Origin: Halobacillus mangrovi
Lineage (GTDB): Bacteria > Bacillota > Bacilli > Bacillales > Halobacillaceae
Reading direction: 5' to 3'
Assembly: GCF_002097535.1 (NCBI RefSeq)
Contig: NZ_CP020772.1
Span: 2,294,001-2,358,000 of the forward strand
DNA length: 64,000 nt
Part shown: positions 43,188 through 54,011 of the stretch, in pieces
Numbering within the stretch: position 1 is the first letter of the stretch
Layout of the letters: every line of letters begins with the position of its first letter
Translations under genes and position numbers: made by a program
Notes under the pieces: generated by a model
Seen by the model: the letters and a program-made list of their open reading frames with translations, nothing else
Told to the model about the DNA's origin: nothing
Database searches by the model: none

Positions 43188-44129
43188 TTAATGGTAGTTA
43201 TAGCGTGATTGGATTTCAGCAAAATCCTCCGGCTGAAGCGTCATCAAAGTTGATTTACGCTGATCAAGACTGCATACAACCCTCCAGGCGTGCTTTCTTA
43301 TAGCTTCCTCAATTACATTGCGCACATACCTTGCATTAGAAAAGTTATACGATGATTCCGAACAGACGTGCACAAGGTGATTGAACAATCTTCTTTCCGC
43401 TTCCTTCGTCAAGCAATACTGTCGTTCTTTCAACATCTCAGAAGCTATTCCTGATAACTCTGTTGCAGAGTAATTAGAAAAAGATAATTGAATAGGAAAT
43501 CTCGAAGCAAGACCCGGATTGATTTTTAGAAAATCATCCATCTCATCAGGGTACCCTGCCAAGATAATAATTAATTCATCATGGTGATCCTCCATGCATT
43601 TAACAATCGTATCAATCGCTTCTTTCCCAAAATCCTTTTCCCCTCCGCGTGCAAGTGAGTACGCTTCATCAATGAAGAGTACACCTCCTAGGGATTTATG
43701 AATCAGGTCTTTTGTTTTCTGCGCGGTATGCCCAATATACTCGCCTACCAAATCACTTCGATCTGCTTCTATAAAATGACCTTTCTCAAGCACATCGATT
43801 TCACTAAAGAGTTTTGCTACCATACGGGCAATAGTCGTTTTACCCGTACCAGGATTTCCTTTGAAAACCATGTGTAAAACCTGCCCATTTGATTTCAATC
43901 CGACATCTTTTCTCTTTTGAGCGACTAAAACCTGGGCATAAATCTCCTTTATACGGACCTTTAAATTTTCCATCCCTATGATGGAAGAGAAATAATCATC
44001 AATTTTACGAAAAGGAGTCAACGTATTCTCTTTGGATTGGACTTGTTGAACCGGAGTTTCTTTCCCTTTCGATTCGTTTAGTACAATATTGATCGTACCA
44101 GGTTTTACTGCCTTTGCCTGCGATTGCAC
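43188..44129 (-). CDS. spoVK: Stage V sporulation protein K, AAA ATPase
   Basis: A 313-aa single-module AAA protein of the CbxX/CfqX type. It has FKGNPGTGKTTIARMVAKLF (residues about 95-114), the pore-loop-like SDLVGEYIGHTAQKT, Walker B GGVLFIDEAYSLARGG and the sensor/arginine region NPGLASRFPIQL. In B. subtilis it is needed for spore maturation. The start is a GTG 7 bases after GAGGAGG. A longer frame from 44237 is open but lacks a site and would run into the hfq terminator. It precedes hflX, as in B. subtilis. Confidence 0.93.
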   Translation of the reverse strand: MQSQAKAVKPGTINIVLNESKGKETPVQQVQSKENTLTPFRKIDDYFSSIIGMENLKVRIKEIYAQVLVAQKRKDVGLKSNGQVLHMVFKGNPGTGKTTIARMVAKLFSEIDVLEKGHFIEADRSDLVGEYIGHTAQKTKDLIHKSLGGVLFIDEAYSLARGGEKDFGKEAIDTIVKCMEDHHDELIIILAGYPDEMDDFLKINPGLASRFPIQLSFSNYSATELSGIASEMLKERQYCLTKEAERRLFNHLVHVCSESSYNFSNARYVRNVIEEAIRKHAWRVVCSLDQRKSTLMTLQPEDFAEIQSRYNYH

Positions 44130-44197
44130 ATGGATCCCTCCTCGTTTCCCTTCATCATACGCAAAAAGGAGATCACCTGTGACAAACGCCCAGACAA

Positions 44198-44234
44198 TGA
44201 AAAAACGGAAGCTGTCATAAGCTCCCGTTTTTTC
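44198..44234 (-). terminator. Terminator of the miaA-hfq unit
   Basis: AACGGGAGCTT..AGCTTCCGTT followed by T6 on the minus strand. Confidence 0.88.
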
Positions 44235-44276
44235 CACTCATCACCTATTTCAATTTACAGCGTGAAATTCTTACTT

Positions 44277-44501
44277 TTATTCCTTATCCAATGAAACGTT
44301 TTTCATCGGTGCAAAAGTCGAAATCGCATGTTTGAAAATTAACTGCTGCTTCCCTTCTGTTTCAAGGAGCACGGTAAAGTTATCAAACGCCTTAACAACA
44401 CCGCGTAATTGGAAGCCGTTTAGTAGAAAGCAAGTCACCTGCATACGCTCTTTCCTCAATTGATTTAAATAGTTGTCTTGAATATTTACGGATTGGGCCA
44501 T
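44277..44501 (-). CDS. hfq: RNA chaperone Hfq
   Basis: A 74-aa Sm-like hexameric RNA-binding protein. It has [20 protein letters not shown] at the N terminus, the Sm1 stretch [20 protein letters not shown] and the Sm2 [11 protein letters not shown]. It lies 45 bp after miaA and is closed by a terminator, so it is the second gene of a miaA-hfq unit as in many bacteria. Confidence 0.98.
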   Translation of the reverse strand: MAQSVNIQDNYLNQLRKERMQVTCFLLNGFQLRGVVKAFDNFTVLLETEGKQQLIFKHAISTFAPMKNVSLDKE

Positions 44502-44546
44502 GGATCTTCCTCCTCTTTTCTATCTGTAATACTACCATTCTATGTT

Positions 44547-45479
44547 TTACTTCAGCATTCCTGCAAGATCGGCCAAAATTGTTGCAAATTTCTCTTCGTA
44601 ATCATCTTCCGTCACTTCATACCAGTTTACATCCATTTTGTTTCTAAAGTACGTGTATTGTCGTTTAGCGTAACGGCGGGAGTTACGTTTTAAAAGTTCA
44701 ATCGCATCGTTCAAGCCATATTCACCTTTAAAGTATGGAATCAGCTCCTTGTATCCAATGGCTTTCATAGATTGTTGATCTTCCAGCCCTTGTTCATAAA
44801 GACTTCTTACTTCTTCTACCAGCCCTTCATCTACCATTTTATCGACCCTTTTGTTTATTCGGTCATATAGCTGATTACGATCCATTTCTAAACCAATGAT
44901 GATGGGGCTGAAAGGAGACTCATCTGGTTGTTCCTCCTGATAATCGCTCATGACCTTGCCTGTTGTTTCGTAGACTTCCAGCGCTCTCAATACACGCCGT
45001 TCGTTATTAGGATGAATTCTGCTCGCTTGCTCAGGATCGACTGACTTCAAGCGATCGTACATGTGCTGCATTCCTCGTTCTTTTGCTTCCTCTTCTAACT
45101 TCTTAATCACTGCATCATCTTTCTTTGTTTCAGAGAAATTGAAATCATAAAGGGTTGCTTGTATGTAAAGACCTGTACCTCCCACAATGACAGGAAGTTT
45201 ACCATTCTTATCTATTTTATATATCAAATTTTGTACAGTTTCTTGAAATTCTGCAACTGAAAAATCTTCAGAAGGATCCTTTAAATCAATCATGTGGTGT
45301 GGAATTCCTTCCATTTCTTCTTTTGTCACTTTGGCTGTTCCGATATCCATTGACTTGTAAATTTGCATAGAATCTCCACTGATGACTTCCCCGCCAAAAT
45401 GCTTAGCGATATGGACTCCGAGTTTTGACTTCCCCACCGCAGTCGGTCCAACTACAGAAATGACTTTTGGTTTTTTCAT
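44547..45479 (-). CDS. miaA: tRNA dimethylallyltransferase MiaA
   Basis: Transfers a dimethylallyl group to N6 of adenosine 37 in tRNAs that read UNN codons. The product is the substrate for MiaB, also encoded in this window. It is 310 aa. It has the P-loop GPTAVGKSKLGV (residues about 11-22), SGDSMQIYKSMDIGTAK, VGGTGLYIQA and the RRYAKRQYTYFRNK region. An AAAGGAGGGAAGG ribosome binding site lies upstream. Confidence 0.97.
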   Translation of the reverse strand: MKKPKVISVVGPTAVGKSKLGVHIAKHFGGEVISGDSMQIYKSMDIGTAKVTKEEMEGIPHHMIDLKDPSEDFSVAEFQETVQNLIYKIDKNGKLPVIVGGTGLYIQATLYDFNFSETKKDDAVIKKLEEEAKERGMQHMYDRLKSVDPEQASRIHPNNERRVLRALEVYETTGKVMSDYQEEQPDESPFSPIIIGLEMDRNQLYDRINKRVDKMVDEGLVEEVRSLYEQGLEDQQSMKAIGYKELIPYFKGEYGLNDAIELLKRNSRRYAKRQYTYFRNKMDVNWYEVTEDDYEEKFATILADLAGMLK

Positions 45480-45550
45480 AAACCTTCCCTCCTTTGCACT
45501 GATTCTTATTATACATGAATCCCTCTACAATCATACCTCAGCAGCCTAAC

Positions 45551-45645
45551 TAACGGAATTCGTTACCCGCACTAACGGATTCCGTTATTAAAATTCAAAA
45601 TATTCGTTAGTTTCACTATCGAGATTCGTTAGTTTGTGTTATAGT
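45551..45645 (+). promoter_or_regulatory. 22-bp-phased operator array and promoter of the XRE regulator
   Basis: CGTTA occurs at 45561, 45583, 45605 and 45627, an exact 22-bp period. The first two copies are full palindromes (TAACGGAATTCGTTA, TAACGGATTCCGTTA) and the last two are half sites within ATTCGTTAGTTT. An extended -10 (TGTTATAGT, 45637-45645) follows directly. The array probably binds the regulator encoded next to it, cooperatively on one face of the DNA. Confidence 0.8.
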
Positions 45646-45667
45646 ATAAAAAAGGAGGCGTATCACA

Positions 45668-46027
45668 GTGGTACATGAAAGAATTCGTTCACTTAGGAAA
45701 GATAGAGGTTTCACACAAACGATGTTAGCTGAAAAAGTCGGTGTGTCTGCCCAGGTCGTCTCAAATTGGGAACGGAATTATACTTCTCCGGATTTGATCG
45801 ACTTGACGAAGATTGCTCATGCACTTCATACCACTGCGGATTATCTTTTAGGTCTCAGCGATGAGCTGGAAGATGAAATGCGTGAGATTAAACAACTCCT
45901 CGAAACCAAAGGTTATGATAAACCTGTGTTTTTTGATAAAAAAGCATGGTTCGGTATTCAGCCTGATGAAATCAAACAGATCGATAATTATTTCCGTTTT
46001 TTATTGCAACAAAAAAATATATCATGA
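45668..46027 (+). CDS. XRE-family regulator
   Basis: A 119-aa protein. The N-terminal Cro/CI-type HTH (residues about 4-60) is RIRSLRKDRGFTQTMLAEKV, then GVSAQVVSNWERNYTSPDLI and IAHALHTTADYLLGLSD. The roughly 50-residue C-terminal tail (FFDKKAWFGIQPDEIKQIDN) may mediate oligomerisation. The start is a GTG about 9 bases after AAAGGAGG. The phased operator array in its promoter points to autoregulation. No phage or toxin gene is next to it, so its other targets are unknown. Confidence 0.9.
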   Translation: MVHERIRSLRKDRGFTQTMLAEKVGVSAQVVSNWERNYTSPDLIDLTKIAHALHTTADYLLGLSDELEDEMREIKQLLETKGYDKPVFFDKKAWFGIQPDEIKQIDNYFRFLLQQKNIS

Positions 46028-46204
46028 CCCCCTCCCCTACTCCGAATGGTGGGATAGTCTGGTGCGATACAACATTTACATACCGCTCTTGGTTTGACTG
46101 TAATTTGATTATGTCAACTTAGGGCGGTTTAATTATGTCTAAAATTCTGGGAGTAACAGGAAACAGAGACCTTAATATCGAATACGTGTGTATAGGGAGG
46201 CGAT

Positions 46205-46423
46205 ATGTTTATGGATGCAAAAGAAAGGTTGAAGGGACAAAAAGTTGAATTTAATTGTCCTAACTGTGGGAATAAAGTGGAAGCTGGAGCTGCAGCAATC
46301 TTTGAAGATACGAATCACGTGACTTGCCCACACTGTGACTCAGAAATTCATCTTCAAAACTCTCAAGCATTGAGTAAGTTAGAAAAACAATGGAAAGGGC
46401 TCAAAAAATGGACCAAGTCTTGA
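46205..46423 (+). CDS. Small zinc-ribbon protein
   Basis: A 72-aa protein with CPNCGNKVEAG (residues about 18-28) and CPHCDSEIHL (about 41-50), a two-knuckle zinc ribbon, and a basic C-terminal helix (LEKQWKGLKKWTKS). I do not recognise the family beyond the ribbon. GGGAGG lies 4 bases before the first ATG and 10 before the second (46211), so either start is possible. It is monocistronic and converges with mutL. Confidence 0.65.
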   Translation: MFMDAKERLKGQKVEFNCPNCGNKVEAGAAAIFEDTNHVTCPHCDSEIHLQNSQALSKLEKQWKGLKKWTKS

Positions 46424-46433
46424 TCCCACAAAA

Positions 46434-46472
46434 ATAAGCTCAACACCTAGAATATGTGTGTTGAGCTTTTTG
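46434..46472. terminator. Bidirectional terminator between the zinc-ribbon gene and mutL
   Basis: AAGCTCAACAC pairs with GTGTTGAGCTT, with T5 on the plus strand and T-rich sequence on the minus strand. Confidence 0.85.
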
Positions 46473-46476
46473 GTCT

Positions 46477-48327
46477 TCACGACATCACTCTCTTGAACAT
46501 TTTCTCCATCTCATATTCTGAGAAGAAAACGATAATGGGCCTGCCATGAGGACAAGTAAAGGGATCTGTTGATTTTCTGAGATCTTCAAGCAGTTGAAAC
46601 ATGTCTGATTGATTCAGATAATGATTTGCTTTGATTGAACGTTTACACGACATTAAAATAGCAGCTTCTTCTCTTAATTTTAATATATCTATCCGCTCTT
46701 TGTTCGTAAGCTGATCGATCATTTCATAGATCACTTCTTCTTCAAAACCTTTTGGAAACCATTGGGGATGACTCCTTACAATAAAACTGTTGTCTCCGAA
46801 AGGTTCAAAGAATAGACCGACTTTCTCAAGTTCTTCTTTGTACTCTTCAATACGGAGAGCTTCTTGTCTTGAGAAATCAAAGGTCATTGGCACAAGCAAT
46901 TCCTGAACTTCATGATCTACTTCTGCCAGCTTGTCACGGAAAAATTCGTATTTAATTCTTTCCTGAGCTGCATGCTGATCGACAATGTACATACCTTCTT
47001 CATTTTGAGCCAATATATAGGTCCCATGAAGTTGACCGATCGGATACATGGTCGGTACTCGGTCTACTGCTTCTTCATGTTGATGATTTGTTTCTTCTTT
47101 TTCTTCTGTTTTCTCCTGAAGTGGTTCAAACTTTGTTGTCATTTCTTTAAGGACCTCATCTTGCTGATTAGAGTAATTGTCCTTTGTCTTAGGCGGCAGC
47201 GTCTCTTTCATAAGATGATCTATCGACTCTTCCCGCTTTTGGTGAGCTTCTTCTTTATGGTCGTGGTCGAAGTTAAATGTCCCCTGGGTACTTAGTTGCT
47301 TTTTCGGCTTAGGCTTGGACTGCTCAACATTAGGAATCAACGTCTCTTTCCGAAATGCTCGACGAATGGTTTCTTCAAGAACCTCGAACAATTCTTTTTC
47401 CTTACTGAATCGTACTTCCAGTTTTGAAGGATGAACGTTGACATCGACGAGAATTGGGTCCATTTCAATATTCAACACAACAATTGGACTTTTTCCTATC
47501 GGAAGCAAGGTGTGATACCCCTGTAAAACAGCTTTATTTAAAGGAATATGCCTAATAAAACGCCCATTAACAATGGTTGACATATAATTACGTGAAGCTC
47601 TATAGATTTCGGGTTTAGCTACATACCCTTTCACTTTAAAATCCAGTGTTTCTGCTTCGATCGGAACCATCTTTCGTGCAACATTGACCCCATAAATGTT
47701 TGCTACGACTTGAAGCAAATCTCCCCGCCCATTCGTTTGAAAGATCTGCTTTTCATTGTGCGTGCAGGTGAACTTCACTTCTGGGTGTGCAAGTGCCATG
47801 CGATTCATGACATCTGTTATATGACCAAGCTCTGTGTGGATGGTCTTCATATATTTTAAACGGGCAGGCGTGTTGAAAAATAACTCCTCCACAGTGATAT
47901 CTGTTCCCTGCCTTGCATCGCTTTTACTTTCATTGACGAGTTTACCGCCTTCGAGATCCAGTTTTGTTCCAGCCTCATTTCCAGTTGAGGTTTGAATCGT
48001 AAGACGGCTTACAGCGGCAATACTCGCAAGAGCCTCGCCGCGGAAGCCAAGTGTTCGTACATGAAAAAGATCATTTTCATTACTTATTTTACTTGTGGCA
48101 TGCCGGTAAAACGCCCGTTCGCAATCTTCCTGATCCATGCCGGCACCGTTATCTGTTATCCGAATCCTCTCAAGTCCTGCTTCTAATAGTTCAACATTGA
48201 CCCAAGCAGCCCCTGCATCAATGCTGTTTTCTACTAACTCTTTTACGACAGAGGCTGGGCGCTCGACAACTTCCCCGGCAGCTATTTTATTGGACAAATG
48301 GTCTGGCATGAGTTGGATTCGCCCCAT
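46477..48327 (-). CDS. mutL: DNA mismatch repair protein MutL
   Basis: A 616-aa MutL with an N-terminal GHKL ATPase ([29 protein letters not shown]) and a low-complexity acidic linker (about residues 340-425). The C-terminal endonuclease domain carries [12 protein letters not shown] (the metal-binding DQHA-x2-E-x4-E motif), a QELLVP clamp-binding motif and CPHGRP. It therefore looks like a nicking MutL, as expected in bacteria without MutH. It starts 21 bp after mutS in the mutSL operon. Confidence 0.97.
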   Translation of the reverse strand: MGRIQLMPDHLSNKIAAGEVVERPASVVKELVENSIDAGAAWVNVELLEAGLERIRITDNGAGMDQEDCERAFYRHATSKISNENDLFHVRTLGFRGEALASIAAVSRLTIQTSTGNEAGTKLDLEGGKLVNESKSDARQGTDITVEELFFNTPARLKYMKTIHTELGHITDVMNRMALAHPEVKFTCTHNEKQIFQTNGRGDLLQVVANIYGVNVARKMVPIEAETLDFKVKGYVAKPEIYRASRNYMSTIVNGRFIRHIPLNKAVLQGYHTLLPIGKSPIVVLNIEMDPILVDVNVHPSKLEVRFSKEKELFEVLEETIRRAFRKETLIPNVEQSKPKPKKQLSTQGTFNFDHDHKEEAHQKREESIDHLMKETLPPKTKDNYSNQQDEVLKEMTTKFEPLQEKTEEKEETNHQHEEAVDRVPTMYPIGQLHGTYILAQNEEGMYIVDQHAAQERIKYEFFRDKLAEVDHEVQELLVPMTFDFSRQEALRIEEYKEELEKVGLFFEPFGDNSFIVRSHPQWFPKGFEEEVIYEMIDQLTNKERIDILKLREEAAILMSCKRSIKANHYLNQSDMFQLLEDLRKSTDPFTCPHGRPIIVFFSEYEMEKMFKRVMS

Positions 48328-48348
48328 CTCTGTACCTCCTTTACTACT

Positions 48349-50928
48349 TTATGACTTCATTTTTTTCTGCAGTTGATATAGCTCATTCATTGCATCCATT
48401 GGAGTCATTTCTAATAAATTCAAATTTTGTATATGCTGTTCAAATTGACTGGCAGAACGCTCAGCTTTACGTGCCTTCGGAGATTCCTCCTCAATAAACA
48501 AACTCAATTGCTCCTCTTCTGCACTCGCTGCGGCTTCCGCTGATGAATAAGCACCTTCTAATTGGTCAAGGAGCTCGGTAGCTCTTGTAATTAGAGGTTT
48601 TGGAAGATCAGCAAGTTTGGCCACGTGAATACCATAGCTCTCGTCAGCAGGTCCTTCTTTAATTTGGTGAAGGAACACAACATTGCCCTCGTATTCTTCA
48701 GCCCTAACGTGAACATTTTTCAAACGCTCCAGTTCGCCTTCAAGGGAAGTAAGCTCGTGATAGTGCGTGGAGAATAAGGTCTTTGCTCTTATATGTTCAT
48801 GAATGTGCTCAACGATTGCCTGCGCTAACGCCATTCCATCGTAGGTGCTCGTCCCCCTGCCAATCTCATCGAGTAAAATCATACTGTTTTCAGTCGCGTG
48901 GGCTAGGGCATGATTAGCTTCGAGCATTTCGACCATGAATGTACTTTGGCCTGAGACAAGATCATCTGCAGCTCCTATCCGAGTAAATATTTGATCAAAG
49001 ATTGGCAGATTAGCAGAATCGCAAGGAACAAAACTTCCCATCTGTCCTAAGATCGCAGTAAGAGCTAGTTGTCTCATGTAGGTACTTTTACCCGACATAT
49101 TCGGACCTGTAATCAGAAGGACATCCGTTTCATCATTCATATAGATATCGTTAGGAACGAATGTATCCCCTTTTAATACTTTTTCAACGACGGGGTGTCT
49201 TCCTTGTTTGATATCTACAGTTCTTGTATCTTCTTTATAGGTCGGCCGTACATAGCTGTTTGTTTCAGCTGTCTGAGCAAATCCTTGAAGGACATCAATT
49301 CTACTGATTTGATCAGCTAAATACTGCAGTTTTTGAACATAAGTTTTTACTTGATCACGAACTTCAAGGAACAATTCATATTCAAGATCAACACTTTTTT
49401 CTTGTGCCTCCAAAATGATCGACTCTTTTTCCTTTAATTCCGGGGTTATGAAGCGCTCGGCATTCGTAAGGGTTTGTTTTCGTTCGTACATCCCTTCTGG
49501 TAGAAGACGCAAATTAGCTTTGGTCACTTCAATGTAATAGCCAAATACGCGGTTGTATCCTACTTTTAAGGACTTGATCCCCGTTGCTTTTCTCTCTTTC
49601 TGTTCTAATTCTGCAATCCACTGCTTCCCGTTTTTTGAAGCGTCCCTATACTCATCCAATTGATCATGAAATCCGTCACGAATCAAACCGCCTTCTTTAA
49701 TCGTCATCGGAGGATCATCCGCAATACTTGCTTCCAGCAATTCTTTCAATTCGTGAAGTGGATCGATCGAATGATAAAGCTCTTCAATGGATGGATGAGT
49801 GAACTCACGCAGCGTTTCTAAAATCTCGGGAATCTTACGCAGGGAGTTTCTTAGTTGAATTAAATCTCTTGCGTTCACATTTCCGTAAGCAACTCTTCCA
49901 GCTAGACGTTCCAAATCGTAAACAGATGTTAATTGCTCTCTTAACGTTTCCCTCTCTAAGAATTGATGAAGAAATCCTTCTACCTGACTATGTCGCGTAT
50001 CAATTGCGTTTTTGGAGAGCAAAGGACGCTCCATCCATTTCTTAAGCATCCTCGCTCCCATTGAAGTGATTGTCTGGTCGACAATGGATAATAAACTGCC
50101 TGATTTTCCACCTTTTCTTAGTGTTTCAAGTAATTCAAGATTCCGCTTTGAATACATGTCCAAAGTCATATATTGCTTTAACTCAATTACTTTAACAGGT
50201 TGTAAATGATCAAGGGTACGCTTTTGAGTTTGTTGAATATATTGAAGTAATCGACCAAATCCAATCTTAAGTTTATCTTGATGTACGTCAGCCACTAGAT
50301 CAACGAAAGCTTCCTCAATAGTAGTCTCATCCTGATAAGAAACGGTATACCCTAGACGTTCCTTTAGCATTTCTTGTTGCTCTGCCGGAAAATCACTGGA
50401 TACGACAACTTCTTTTACTGGACGACTGTAGAGTTCCCCGATAGCAGCATCAAATCCGTCTGCGACAAGGGCCACGCTATTTTCCCCTGTAGTTAAGTCA
50501 TTATAGCTTACTGTATAGGTGCCGTCTTCGAACTTACTTAAGGAAGCGATATAATTGTTTTCTTTCTCATCGAGCATGCTTCCTTCCATTACTGTCCCAG
50601 GAGTAATCATCTGAACCACTTCACGTTTGACTACACCTTTTGCCTGTTTCGGGTCTTCCACTTGTTCACAGATGGCGACCTTGTAGCCTTTTTCAACCAG
50701 TTGTTTTATGTAATTTTCTGCAGAATGATAAGGGACACCGCACATCGGAATTCTTTCATCCGCTCCCCCATCCCTACTAGTCAGAGTGATTTCCAGTTCT
50801 TTCGAAGCTGTAAGCGCATCTTCAAAGAACATTTCGTAAAAGTCGCCTAGCCTGAAGAAAAGAAAAGCATCTTTCTGCTGGGATTTAATTTTCAAATATT
50901 GCTGCATCATGGGTGTATAGTTTGCCAT
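48349..50928 (-). CDS. mutS: DNA mismatch recognition protein MutS
   Basis: A full-length 859-aa MutS1. The N-terminal mismatch-binding domain has the Phe-x-Glu element in [11 protein letters not shown] (residues about 27-37). Connector, lever and clamp domains follow, then the ATPase with [13 protein letters not shown] (Walker A, about 605) and [14 protein letters not shown] (Walker B) and the C-terminal helix-turn-helix. It is the first gene of mutSL, downstream of cotE as in B. subtilis. Confidence 0.98.
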   Translation of the reverse strand: MANYTPMMQQYLKIKSQQKDAFLFFRLGDFYEMFFEDALTASKELEITLTSRDGGADERIPMCGVPYHSAENYIKQLVEKGYKVAICEQVEDPKQAKGVVKREVVQMITPGTVMEGSMLDEKENNYIASLSKFEDGTYTVSYNDLTTGENSVALVADGFDAAIGELYSRPVKEVVVSSDFPAEQQEMLKERLGYTVSYQDETTIEEAFVDLVADVHQDKLKIGFGRLLQYIQQTQKRTLDHLQPVKVIELKQYMTLDMYSKRNLELLETLRKGGKSGSLLSIVDQTITSMGARMLKKWMERPLLSKNAIDTRHSQVEGFLHQFLERETLREQLTSVYDLERLAGRVAYGNVNARDLIQLRNSLRKIPEILETLREFTHPSIEELYHSIDPLHELKELLEASIADDPPMTIKEGGLIRDGFHDQLDEYRDASKNGKQWIAELEQKERKATGIKSLKVGYNRVFGYYIEVTKANLRLLPEGMYERKQTLTNAERFITPELKEKESIILEAQEKSVDLEYELFLEVRDQVKTYVQKLQYLADQISRIDVLQGFAQTAETNSYVRPTYKEDTRTVDIKQGRHPVVEKVLKGDTFVPNDIYMNDETDVLLITGPNMSGKSTYMRQLALTAILGQMGSFVPCDSANLPIFDQIFTRIGAADDLVSGQSTFMVEMLEANHALAHATENSMILLDEIGRGTSTYDGMALAQAIVEHIHEHIRAKTLFSTHYHELTSLEGELERLKNVHVRAEEYEGNVVFLHQIKEGPADESYGIHVAKLADLPKPLITRATELLDQLEGAYSSAEAAASAEEEQLSLFIEEESPKARKAERSASQFEQHIQNLNLLEMTPMDAMNELYQLQKKMKS

Positions 50929-51021
50929 AAGGTAAATCCTCCAAAACGATCTTTATTCATACTTTACCAATTATAGCACACATCCTTAGGAGCCTTGAAT
51001 AAAATGAGATGGAAATTGTAA

Positions 51022-51075
51022 AAGACCCCAAATGGATGGGGTCAAAAAGAAATCCTCGCTGAATCAGCAAGGAAT
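51022..51075 (-). terminator. Two hairpins after cotE
   Basis: TCCTTGCTGA/TCAGCGAGGA (51052-51074, one mismatch), then GACCCC/GGGGTC (51023-51042) followed by TTTT on the minus strand. The second looks like the terminator of cotE. Confidence 0.7.
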
Positions 51076-51081
51076 GTAGAT

Positions 51082-51657
51082 TTAATCATCTTTATCATGG
51101 TCGTCGCTGGATGATGACGGAAGAAAATCAGGATCAATCGCAGAAAAATCATCAGAAGATAGCTCATACTCATAGTCATCATCATGATCGCAGCCGTGTG
51201 GGTCAACCTTAACGCACAATTTAGTTTCCCCAATGACATCCACAGAAAATTCTCTTTCTACTTCTACTGTAATTTTTTGTCCATTTCCAGAGATGTTAGC
51301 CTCAAGGCAATTAGGCTGCTGCACCACTTTGGCAATCACTTCAAAATCATCGTGGACACAGTTATCATCTTTGATAGCCAATCTGACATGGTCACAGTAA
51401 CTTACTCTTTCTGTCACAACTTCTGTCTTCGTATTATCGTTGTAGGAATACCAGACATTGACATCGTAACTGCCAGATACTTCTACATAGTCCCCTTTTT
51501 TCTTCGCATTGTAAATATGATTGATTACCCAACAGCCTAGGATACTTGTTGGACGGTGTGAGGGACTGATCGTGTGTGTCGATTCCGTGAACTTTTTACC
51601 TTTTCCGATTACAGCTTTTGTGATGATTTCTCTGTAATCACGCTCAAAAAAAGACAT
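51082..51657 (-). CDS. cotE: Outer spore coat morphogenetic protein CotE
   Basis: A 191-aa protein that recruits most outer-coat proteins onto the forespore. The conserved core runs from YREIITKAVIGKGKKFTEST through ILGCWVINHIYNA and YDVNVWYSY to the VEREFSVDVIGETKLCVKVD stretch. The C-terminal tail is strongly acidic and Ser-rich (SDDF..SSSSDDHDKDD), longer-charged than a typical Bacillus tail. A GGAGGAGAG ribosome binding site precedes the ATG. It lies between ricA and mutS, as in B. subtilis. Confidence 0.97.
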   Translation of the reverse strand: MSFFERDYREIITKAVIGKGKKFTESTHTISPSHRPTSILGCWVINHIYNAKKKGDYVEVSGSYDVNVWYSYNDNTKTEVVTERVSYCDHVRLAIKDDNCVHDDFEVIAKVVQQPNCLEANISGNGQKITVEVEREFSVDVIGETKLCVKVDPHGCDHDDDYEYELSSDDFSAIDPDFLPSSSSDDHDKDD

Positions 51658-51782
51658 ATGGTTTCTCTCCTCCTTATTCTACCACCCATCCTATGCAGGG
51701 GTTGGGCGAATGGTGACTAACAGGATAAAGGCCTAAGGACGTGTTTAATTCATTCTATGCAAAAGCCCAAAAAATTGTACGA

Positions 51783-51818
51783 AAAAAATCCGTCAAAAGG
51801 GAAAACCTCTTGACGGAC
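51783..51818 (-). terminator. Terminator of the miaB-ricA unit
   Basis: TCCGTCAAGAGG pairs with CCTTTTGACGGA (one mismatch), followed by T7 on the minus strand. The rest of the cotE-ricA gap holds no gene. Confidence 0.9.
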
Positions 51819-51862
51819 GTGTCTAAATCAACAAAAAATATTTATTTTTTGTTCAAAAAAAC

Positions 51863-52285
51863 TTAGTGGCACCCACTATTTTGTGTTTTTGTACCTGTTT
51901 CTCCTTTAAGCAAATCTCCCCCAGTAGATCGAATAATTTCATTCGTCACTTCACGGGAAATTGTACTTGAAATCATTTGAAGAATATCATTGATCACAAC
52001 TTGTGACTCTTTAAACTCGGCTACGACAGGAATTTCATCAAGCTCATTCTGCAGACGATCGATTTCACCTTCTACTTTTTGCAAAGCTTCCTGTTTACCA
52101 TACGCCTGGAAGTTGACCGCTTGCTTTTGTAAAGCTTTGATTTTTTTAATATGAGACTGAACCTTCTGATTGTCGTTCAACTTAGCTTCCAACTGCTTAA
52201 ATCGATCAATCTCTTCGATATCTGCCATCATTTTAGCCAATTTATGAGCTTCCTCAACAACTTGTTTACGTGTATATTGTGCCAT
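51863..52285 (-). CDS. ricA: RicA/YmcA regulator of RNA processing and development
   Basis: A 140-aa helical protein of the YlbF/YmcA family. It has HKLAKMMADIEEIDRFKQLE, IKALQKQAVNFQAYGKQEAL and the C-terminal ISREVTNEIIRSTGGDLLKG. With YlbF (RicF) and YaaT (RicT) it forms a complex carrying Fe-S clusters that stimulates RNase Y and is needed for competence, biofilm and sporulation. A Cys near the end (SGCH) could be a cluster ligand. It starts 1 bp after miaB. RNase Y, its partner, is about 6 kb away in this window. Confidence 0.95.
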   Translation of the reverse strand: MAQYTRKQVVEEAHKLAKMMADIEEIDRFKQLEAKLNDNQKVQSHIKKIKALQKQAVNFQAYGKQEALQKVEGEIDRLQNELDEIPVVAEFKESQVVINDILQMISSTISREVTNEIIRSTGGDLLKGETGTKTQNSGCH

Positions 52286-52286
52286 T

Positions 52287-53858
52287 TCATTTCACCTCTG
52301 CGCTTGCTTCAACCATTTCTCCATCTAAGGACCAGGTCTTCGCTTTTGTTATTTTGACTGGAATGATGCTTCCAATAGCTGTTCTTGGTGCTCTGAAGTT
52401 CACGAGCTTGTTACGTTTTGTATAGCCGGCCAGAACATCCGGGTTATTCTTACTTTCTCCCTCGACTAATACATGTACGATTTCACCTTCATATTGTTTC
52501 ATTGCTTCAGCCGATTGAGCATTAACTATTTTATTCAATCTCTGCAGCCGCTCTTTCTTTTCTTCCATAGATACATTATCTTTCATTTTCGCAGCAGGGG
52601 TGTTCTCTCGCGGACTGTAGATAAAAGTATAAGCCGCTTCGAATCCAACCTCTTCCACCAGAGAAAGGGTGTCCTGGAATTGTTCTTCCGTCTCATTTGG
52701 GAACCCTACAATAATATCAGTAGTCAACGTCGCTTCAGGCATTGCTTCACGAATTTTGCGGACAAGCTCTAAATATTCTTCTCTCGTGTACTTACGCCCC
52801 ATAATTTTCAAAATCTCTGAATTTCCAGATTGGACCGGCAAGTGGATATGATCAAGCATATTGCCGCCCTTAGCCAAAACTTCAATCAGACGATCATCAA
52901 AATCACGAGGGTGTGATGTTGTGAAACGGACGCGAGGAATGTCGATACTGCGAAGCTCGTCCATTAAATCGCCTAGGCCGTATTCTATATCCAGATCTTT
53001 TCCGTACGCATTTACATTTTGCCCGAGAAGTGTGATTTCTTTATACCCTTGAGCAGCCAGGTGGCGCACTTCCTGGATAATGTCTTTTGGCAGCCGGCTT
53101 CGTTCTTTACCTCTTGTATAAGGGACAATACAATACGTACAGAATTTATCGCAACCATACATAATATTGACCCATGCTTTAATTTTTCCTTTACGGGACC
53201 TCGGCAGATTTTCAATGATGTCTCCTTCTTTCGACCATACATCAATGACCATTTCTTTGCCGAACATGGCTTCCTTCACTAATTGAGGGAGTCTATGAAT
53301 ATTATGTGTTCCAAAAATTAAGTCAATAAACGGATGTTTTTTAAGTATACGGTTAACGACGGATTCCTCTTGAGACATACAGCCGCACACACCGATAATC
53401 AAATTCGGGTTTTCCATCTTTAATGGCTTCAAATGGCCGATTTCACCAAAAACTTTATTTTCTGCGTTTTCACGGATTGCGCAGGTATTTAAAAGAATAA
53501 TATCCGCTTCTTTTGTATCTGAAGTGGACTCATAGCCCATTTCTTCAAATATACCGGCCATCACTTCAGTATCATGTTCATTCATCTGACAGCCGTAAGT
53601 ACGAATCATATATTTCTTACCTTTTCCAGATTGATCCATATCTTCAGGGATTTCAAAATCATACAGTACATCCGTCTCTTTTCTCTTTCTGCGCTGCGCA
53701 TCCCTCATATTTGGAGGTTGGTAAGTGGTTTCAAAATATTTCATGAAATCTTCACTAGTTTTCTGCTTTATACGATTCAGATTGTCATGTTTAGACATCT
53801 TATTTTCAGGTTTTTCTTCACGAATTTGCGACATTTCCTTTCGCTGTTGTTCGTTCAT
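52287..53858 (-). CDS. miaB: tRNA methylthiotransferase MiaB
   Basis: Adds a methylthio group to i6A37 of tRNA, following MiaA. It is 523 aa, with a long polar N-terminal extension typical of Bacillus. The N-terminal UPF0004 domain binds the auxiliary cluster ([34 protein letters not shown]). The radical-SAM core has [20 protein letters not shown] (CxxxCxxC), and a C-terminal TRAM domain is present. The gene pair with ricA is conserved in Bacillus. Confidence 0.98.
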   Translation of the reverse strand: MNEQQRKEMSQIREEKPENKMSKHDNLNRIKQKTSEDFMKYFETTYQPPNMRDAQRRKRKETDVLYDFEIPEDMDQSGKGKKYMIRTYGCQMNEHDTEVMAGIFEEMGYESTSDTKEADIILLNTCAIRENAENKVFGEIGHLKPLKMENPNLIIGVCGCMSQEESVVNRILKKHPFIDLIFGTHNIHRLPQLVKEAMFGKEMVIDVWSKEGDIIENLPRSRKGKIKAWVNIMYGCDKFCTYCIVPYTRGKERSRLPKDIIQEVRHLAAQGYKEITLLGQNVNAYGKDLDIEYGLGDLMDELRSIDIPRVRFTTSHPRDFDDRLIEVLAKGGNMLDHIHLPVQSGNSEILKIMGRKYTREEYLELVRKIREAMPEATLTTDIIVGFPNETEEQFQDTLSLVEEVGFEAAYTFIYSPRENTPAAKMKDNVSMEEKKERLQRLNKIVNAQSAEAMKQYEGEIVHVLVEGESKNNPDVLAGYTKRNKLVNFRAPRTAIGSIIPVKITKAKTWSLDGEMVEASAEVK

Positions 53859-53966
53859 TTCGATCTCCTTTCAAACCGTGCCTTCTAACTGTACTATTAT
53901 ATCAATGATTAGACAAAAATTTAAGTATAATTTAAAGCATTCCCACAAATCGTACCAGTTTCACAT

Positions 53967-54004
53967 AGAAAAAGCCACTATGATGAACATCATCATAGTG
54001 GCTG
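53967..54004 (-). terminator. Terminator of tdh-kbl
   Basis: AGCCACTATGATGA pairs perfectly with TCATCATAGTGGCT around a 3-base loop, followed by T5 on the minus strand. Confidence 0.93.
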
Positions 54005-54011
54005 CCAGACA

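Noticed and set aside
46912..47295. A 127-codon plus-strand reading frame rich in Phe and Cys
   Set aside because: It is antisense to the acidic linker region of mutL. The translation is low-complexity and no ribosome binding site or family match is seen.
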